From Pseudomonas cremoris (GTDB taxonomy: Bacteria > Pseudomonadota > Gammaproteobacteria > Pseudomonadales > Pseudomonadaceae), in contig NZ_JAAXCY010000006.1 of the NCBI RefSeq assembly GCF_014230465.1, forward strand, positions 368,822 through 432,821: a stretch of DNA of 64,000 nucleotides, read 5' to 3'. Positions 61,559-64,000 of this stretch are shown here, piece after piece. A program made the translations under genes and the position numbers. Each line of letters starts with the position of its first letter. The first letter of the stretch is position 1. Under the pieces are notes generated by a model. That model saw nothing but the letters and a program-made list of their open reading frames with translations. It made no database searches and was not told where the DNA came from.

Positions 61559-63838
61559 ATGCTCAATACGCTGCGCAAGATCGTCCAGGAAGTTAACTCC
61601 GCCAAGGATCTCAAGGCGGCGTTGGGGATTATTGTGTTGCGCGTCAAGGAAGCCATGGGCAGCCAGGTCTGCTCGGTTTACCTGCTGGATCCCGAGACCA
61701 ACCGTTTTGTGCTGATGGCCACCGAGGGCTTGAACAAGCGTTCCATCGGCAAGGTCAGCATGGCGCCCAATGAAGGTCTGGTGGGCCTGGTGGGGACGCG
61801 TGAAGAACCCCTGAACCTTGAAAACGCGGCCGATCACCCGCGTTATCGCTACTTTGCCGAAACCGGCGAAGAGCGTTACGCCTCGTTCCTTGGCGCACCG
61901 ATCATTCACCACCGCCGCGTCGTCGGCGTGTTGGTTATCCAGCAAAAAGAGCGCCGCCAGTTCGACGAAGGTGAAGAAGCCTTCCTCGTGACCATGAGCG
62001 CGCAACTCGCTGGGGTTATCGCTCACGCCGAAGCCACTGGCTCGATTCGCGGCCTGGGGCGTCAGGGCAAGGGCATCCAGGAAGCCAAGTTCGTCGGCGT
62101 GCCGGGTTCGCCGGGTGCGGCGGTCGGTACTGCGGTGGTCATGCTGCCGCCGGCCGACCTCGATGTGGTGCCGGACAAGACCGTCGACGATATCGACGCT
62201 GAAATCAAACTGTTCAAGACAGCCCTGGAAGGCGTGCGCGCCGACATGCGCAACCTGTCGAACAAGCTGGCCACCCAGTTGCGCCCCGAAGAGCGCGCGC
62301 TGTTCGACGTGTACCAGATGATGCTCGACGACGCGTCCCTCGGGAACGAAGTCAAGACCGTGATCAAGACCGGCCAGTGGGCCCAGGGCGCGCTGCGCCA
62401 GGTGGTGACCGATCACGTCAACCGTTTCGAAATGATGGACGACGACTACCTGCGCGAGCGGGCCTCGGATGTGCGCGACCTGGGTCGCCGTCTGCTGGCC
62501 AAGCTGCAGGAAGATCGCACCACCAACCTGGTCTACCCCGACAACACCATCCTGATCAGTGAGGAACTGACCGCCACCATGCTCGGCGAAGTGCCAGAGG
62601 GCAAACTGGTGGGCCTGGTCTCGGTACTCGGTTCGGGCAACTCTCACGTCGCGATCCTGGCCCGAGCCATGGGCATCCCGACGGTGATGGGCCTGGTGGA
62701 CCTGCCGTATGCCAAGGTCGATGGCATCGACATGATCGTCGATGGTCATCGCGGTGAAGTGTTCACCAACCCCAGCGACGTGCTGCGCAAGCAATACGCC
62801 GAAGTGGTTGAAGAAGAGAAGCAACTGGCGCTGGGCCTCGACTCATTGCGCGAGCTGCCGTGCGTGACCACCGACGGCCACCGCGTGCCGCTGTTGGTCA
62901 ACACCGGCCTGCTGGCGGATGTGGCCCGTGCGCAACAGCGTGGCGCCGAGGGCGTGGGGCTGTACCGCACCGAAGTGCCGTTCATGATCAACCAGCGTTT
63001 CCCGAGTGAGAAGGAGCAGCTGGCGATTTATCGCGAGCAACTGCAGGCCTTCCACCCGTTGCCGGTGACTATGCGCAGCCTGGACATCGGCGGCGACAAG
63101 TCACTGTCGTATTTTCCGATCAAGGAAGACAACCCGTTCCTGGGTTGGCGCGGTATTCGTGTCACGCTCGACCACCCTGAAATTTTCCTCGTACAAACCC
63201 GCGCCATGCTCAAGGCCAGCGAAGGCCTGAACAACCTGCGCATCCTGCTGCCGATGATCTCCGGCACCCATGAGCTGGAAGAGGCGCTGCACCTGATTCA
63301 CCGCGCCTGGGGCGAAGTGCGCGACGAAGGCGCCGACGTACCGATGCCGCCGATCGGCGTGATGATCGAAATTCCGGCGGCGGTGTACCAGGCCAAAGAG
63401 CTGGCGCGGCAGGTGGACTTCCTGTCCGTGGGCTCCAACGACCTGACCCAGTACCTGCTGGCCGTGGACCGCAACAACCCACGGGTGGCCGACCTCTACG
63501 ACTACCTGCACCCGGCGGTGCTGCAAGCCCTGCAACATGTGGTGCGCGACGCCCATGCCGAAGGCAAGCCGGTGAGCATCTGCGGTGAAATGGCCGGTGA
63601 CCCGGCGGCGGCCGTGCTGTTGATGGCGATGGGTTTTGACAGCCTGTCGATGAACGCCACCAACTTGCCGAAGGTAAAGTGGATGCTGCGCCAGGTCGAC
63701 CTGGGCATGGCCAAGGATCTGCTGGCGGAGTTGATGACCATCGACAACCCGCAAGTTATCCACAGCTCGTTGCAGTTGGCGCTGAAGAACCTGGGGCTGA
63801 CGCGGATGATCAACCCGGCCTCGGCGAAGACTTTATAG
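61559..63838 (+). CDS. ptsP: Phosphoenolpyruvate-protein phosphotransferase of the nitrogen PTS (EI-Ntr)
   Basis: A 759-residue cytoplasmic enzyme that phosphorylates NPr from PEP, linking nitrogen state to regulation. N-terminal GAF domain (about 15-160: MGSQVCSVYLLDPETNRFVL, NEGLVGLVGTREEPLNLENA), then the EI N-domain with active H363 in GSGNSHVAILARAMGIPTVM, and the C-terminal PEP-utilising TIM barrel (GVGLYRTEVPFMINQRFPSE, FLSVGSNDLTQYLLAVDRNN, GKPVSICGEMAGDPAAAVLL). Length is that of PtsP. Probably co-transcribed with rppH. Confidence 0.95.
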   Translation: MLNTLRKIVQEVNSAKDLKAALGIIVLRVKEAMGSQVCSVYLLDPETNRFVLMATEGLNKRSIGKVSMAPNEGLVGLVGTREEPLNLENAADHPRYRYFAETGEERYASFLGAPIIHHRRVVGVLVIQQKERRQFDEGEEAFLVTMSAQLAGVIAHAEATGSIRGLGRQGKGIQEAKFVGVPGSPGAAVGTAVVMLPPADLDVVPDKTVDDIDAEIKLFKTALEGVRADMRNLSNKLATQLRPEERALFDVYQMMLDDASLGNEVKTVIKTGQWAQGALRQVVTDHVNRFEMMDDDYLRERASDVRDLGRRLLAKLQEDRTTNLVYPDNTILISEELTATMLGEVPEGKLVGLVSVLGSGNSHVAILARAMGIPTVMGLVDLPYAKVDGIDMIVDGHRGEVFTNPSDVLRKQYAEVVEEEKQLALGLDSLRELPCVTTDGHRVPLLVNTGLLADVARAQQRGAEGVGLYRTEVPFMINQRFPSEKEQLAIYREQLQAFHPLPVTMRSLDIGGDKSLSYFPIKEDNPFLGWRGIRVTLDHPEIFLVQTRAMLKASEGLNNLRILLPMISGTHELEEALHLIHRAWGEVRDEGADVPMPPIGVMIEIPAAVYQAKELARQVDFLSVGSNDLTQYLLAVDRNNPRVADLYDYLHPAVLQALQHVVRDAHAEGKPVSICGEMAGDPAAAVLLMAMGFDSLSMNATNLPKVKWMLRQVDLGMAKDLLAELMTIDNPQVIHSSLQLALKNLGLTRMINPASAKTL

Positions 63839-63854
63839 TCGACACCGATCAAAA

Positions 63855-63944
63855 TGTGGGAGCGGGCTTGCTCGCGAATGCGGTGGAGCAGCCAATACAT
63901 ATGCAAGCTGACCCACCGCATTCGCGAGCAAGCCCGCTCTCACA
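63855..63944. repeat. REPIN after ptsP
   Basis: Inverted pair TGTGGGAGCGGGCTTGCTCG ... CGAGCAAGCCCGCTCTCACA, inner arms GAATGCGGTGGAGCAGC and GCTGACCCACCGCATTC. Confidence 0.9.
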
Positions 63945-63960
63945 TTGGTTTGCGGTGATG

Positions 63961-64000
63961 CTAGAAGTTGAGTTCGACTTCGCCCAGCCCCCCACCCTGC
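63961..64000 (-). CDS. Partial gene: C-terminal end of an unknown protein, possibly outer-membrane
   Basis: The last twelve codons and stop of a minus-strand frame, QGGGLGEVELNF followed by TAG. Ending in phenylalanine after alternating hydrophobic residues is the usual last strand of an outer-membrane beta-barrel, but the fragment is far too short for assignment. Its placement directly past a REPIN, convergent with ptsP, makes a real gene end likely. Confidence 0.4.
   Translation of the reverse strand, partial: QGGGLGEVELNF

Overview
The window reads as chromosome of a Pseudomonas of the fluorescens group. Supporting signs are high-GC coding sequence, a complete spu polyamine cluster, the ssu sulfonate operon with lsfA, an OprD-family porin, and sixteen copies of the GTGGGAGCGGGCTTGC-type REP/REPIN repeat that is typical of these genomes. 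No tRNA, rRNA, CRISPR array, prophage or insertion sequence was seen. Gene order resembles parts of P. aeruginosa PAO1 as I remember it (PA5227-PA5204, PA3450-PA3441, PA0296-PA0337), here joined in one stretch. That synteny is from memory and was not searched.

Layout. 1-5.4 kb: zapA with an overlapping coiled-coil gene, then ygfB-pepP-ubiH-DUF4442-ubiI (ubiquinone hydroxylases). 5.5-8.4 kb: a ferric-iron binding protein and permease with no ATPase. 8.4-10.0 kb: gcvT-gcvH behind a leader that can fold into nested helices, without gcvP. 10.2-16 kb: a lone ArnB-like aminotransferase, a DUF2388 protein, an NfeD/SPFH pair, a GspE-like ATPase gene broken by one amber codon, a small ACT-like protein and an Lrp regulator. 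16-20.2 kb: a CYTH/CHAD triphosphatase, argE, and argA preceded by an eight-codon ORF ending Arg-Arg. 20.3-28.9 kb: sulfur scavenging (a lone tauA, a porin, lsfA, ssuEADCBF). 29-40.7 kb: a TetR regulator and the spu locus (spuI divergent from spuABCDEFGH), with stem-loops in four of its intergenic gaps. 40.8-50.3 kb: an HD hydrolase, a GlxA-type regulator, an AhpD-like protein with a divergent AraC regulator, a HacB-like acylase, a thioredoxin-fold lipo/periplasmic protein, an alpha/beta hydrolase, DUF2059, a 2OG-Fe(II) oxygenase and DUF523. 50.4-64 kb: an internally deleted solute-binding protein, DUF4399, serA divergent from a D-2-hydroxyglutarate-type dehydrogenase, a fumarylacetoacetate-hydrolase family protein, two SdiA-regulated-like propellers, rpiA divergent from ilvA, a DUF2269 membrane protein, a HAD phosphatase, rppH and ptsP.

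Working together: spu genes import putrescine/spermidine and degrade them by gamma-glutamylation. ssu genes import alkanesulfonates and release sulfite, with LsfA and an OprD-type porin nearby. argA and argE are two steps of arginine synthesis. SerA removes electrons from 3-phosphoglycerate and 2-hydroxyglutarate, and the adjacent dehydrogenase plausibly recycles the latter. The observations most worth following up are the gcvT leader RNA, the argA leader ORF, the amber-interrupted gspE-like gene, the truncated binding protein and the regulatory DNA of the spu locus.
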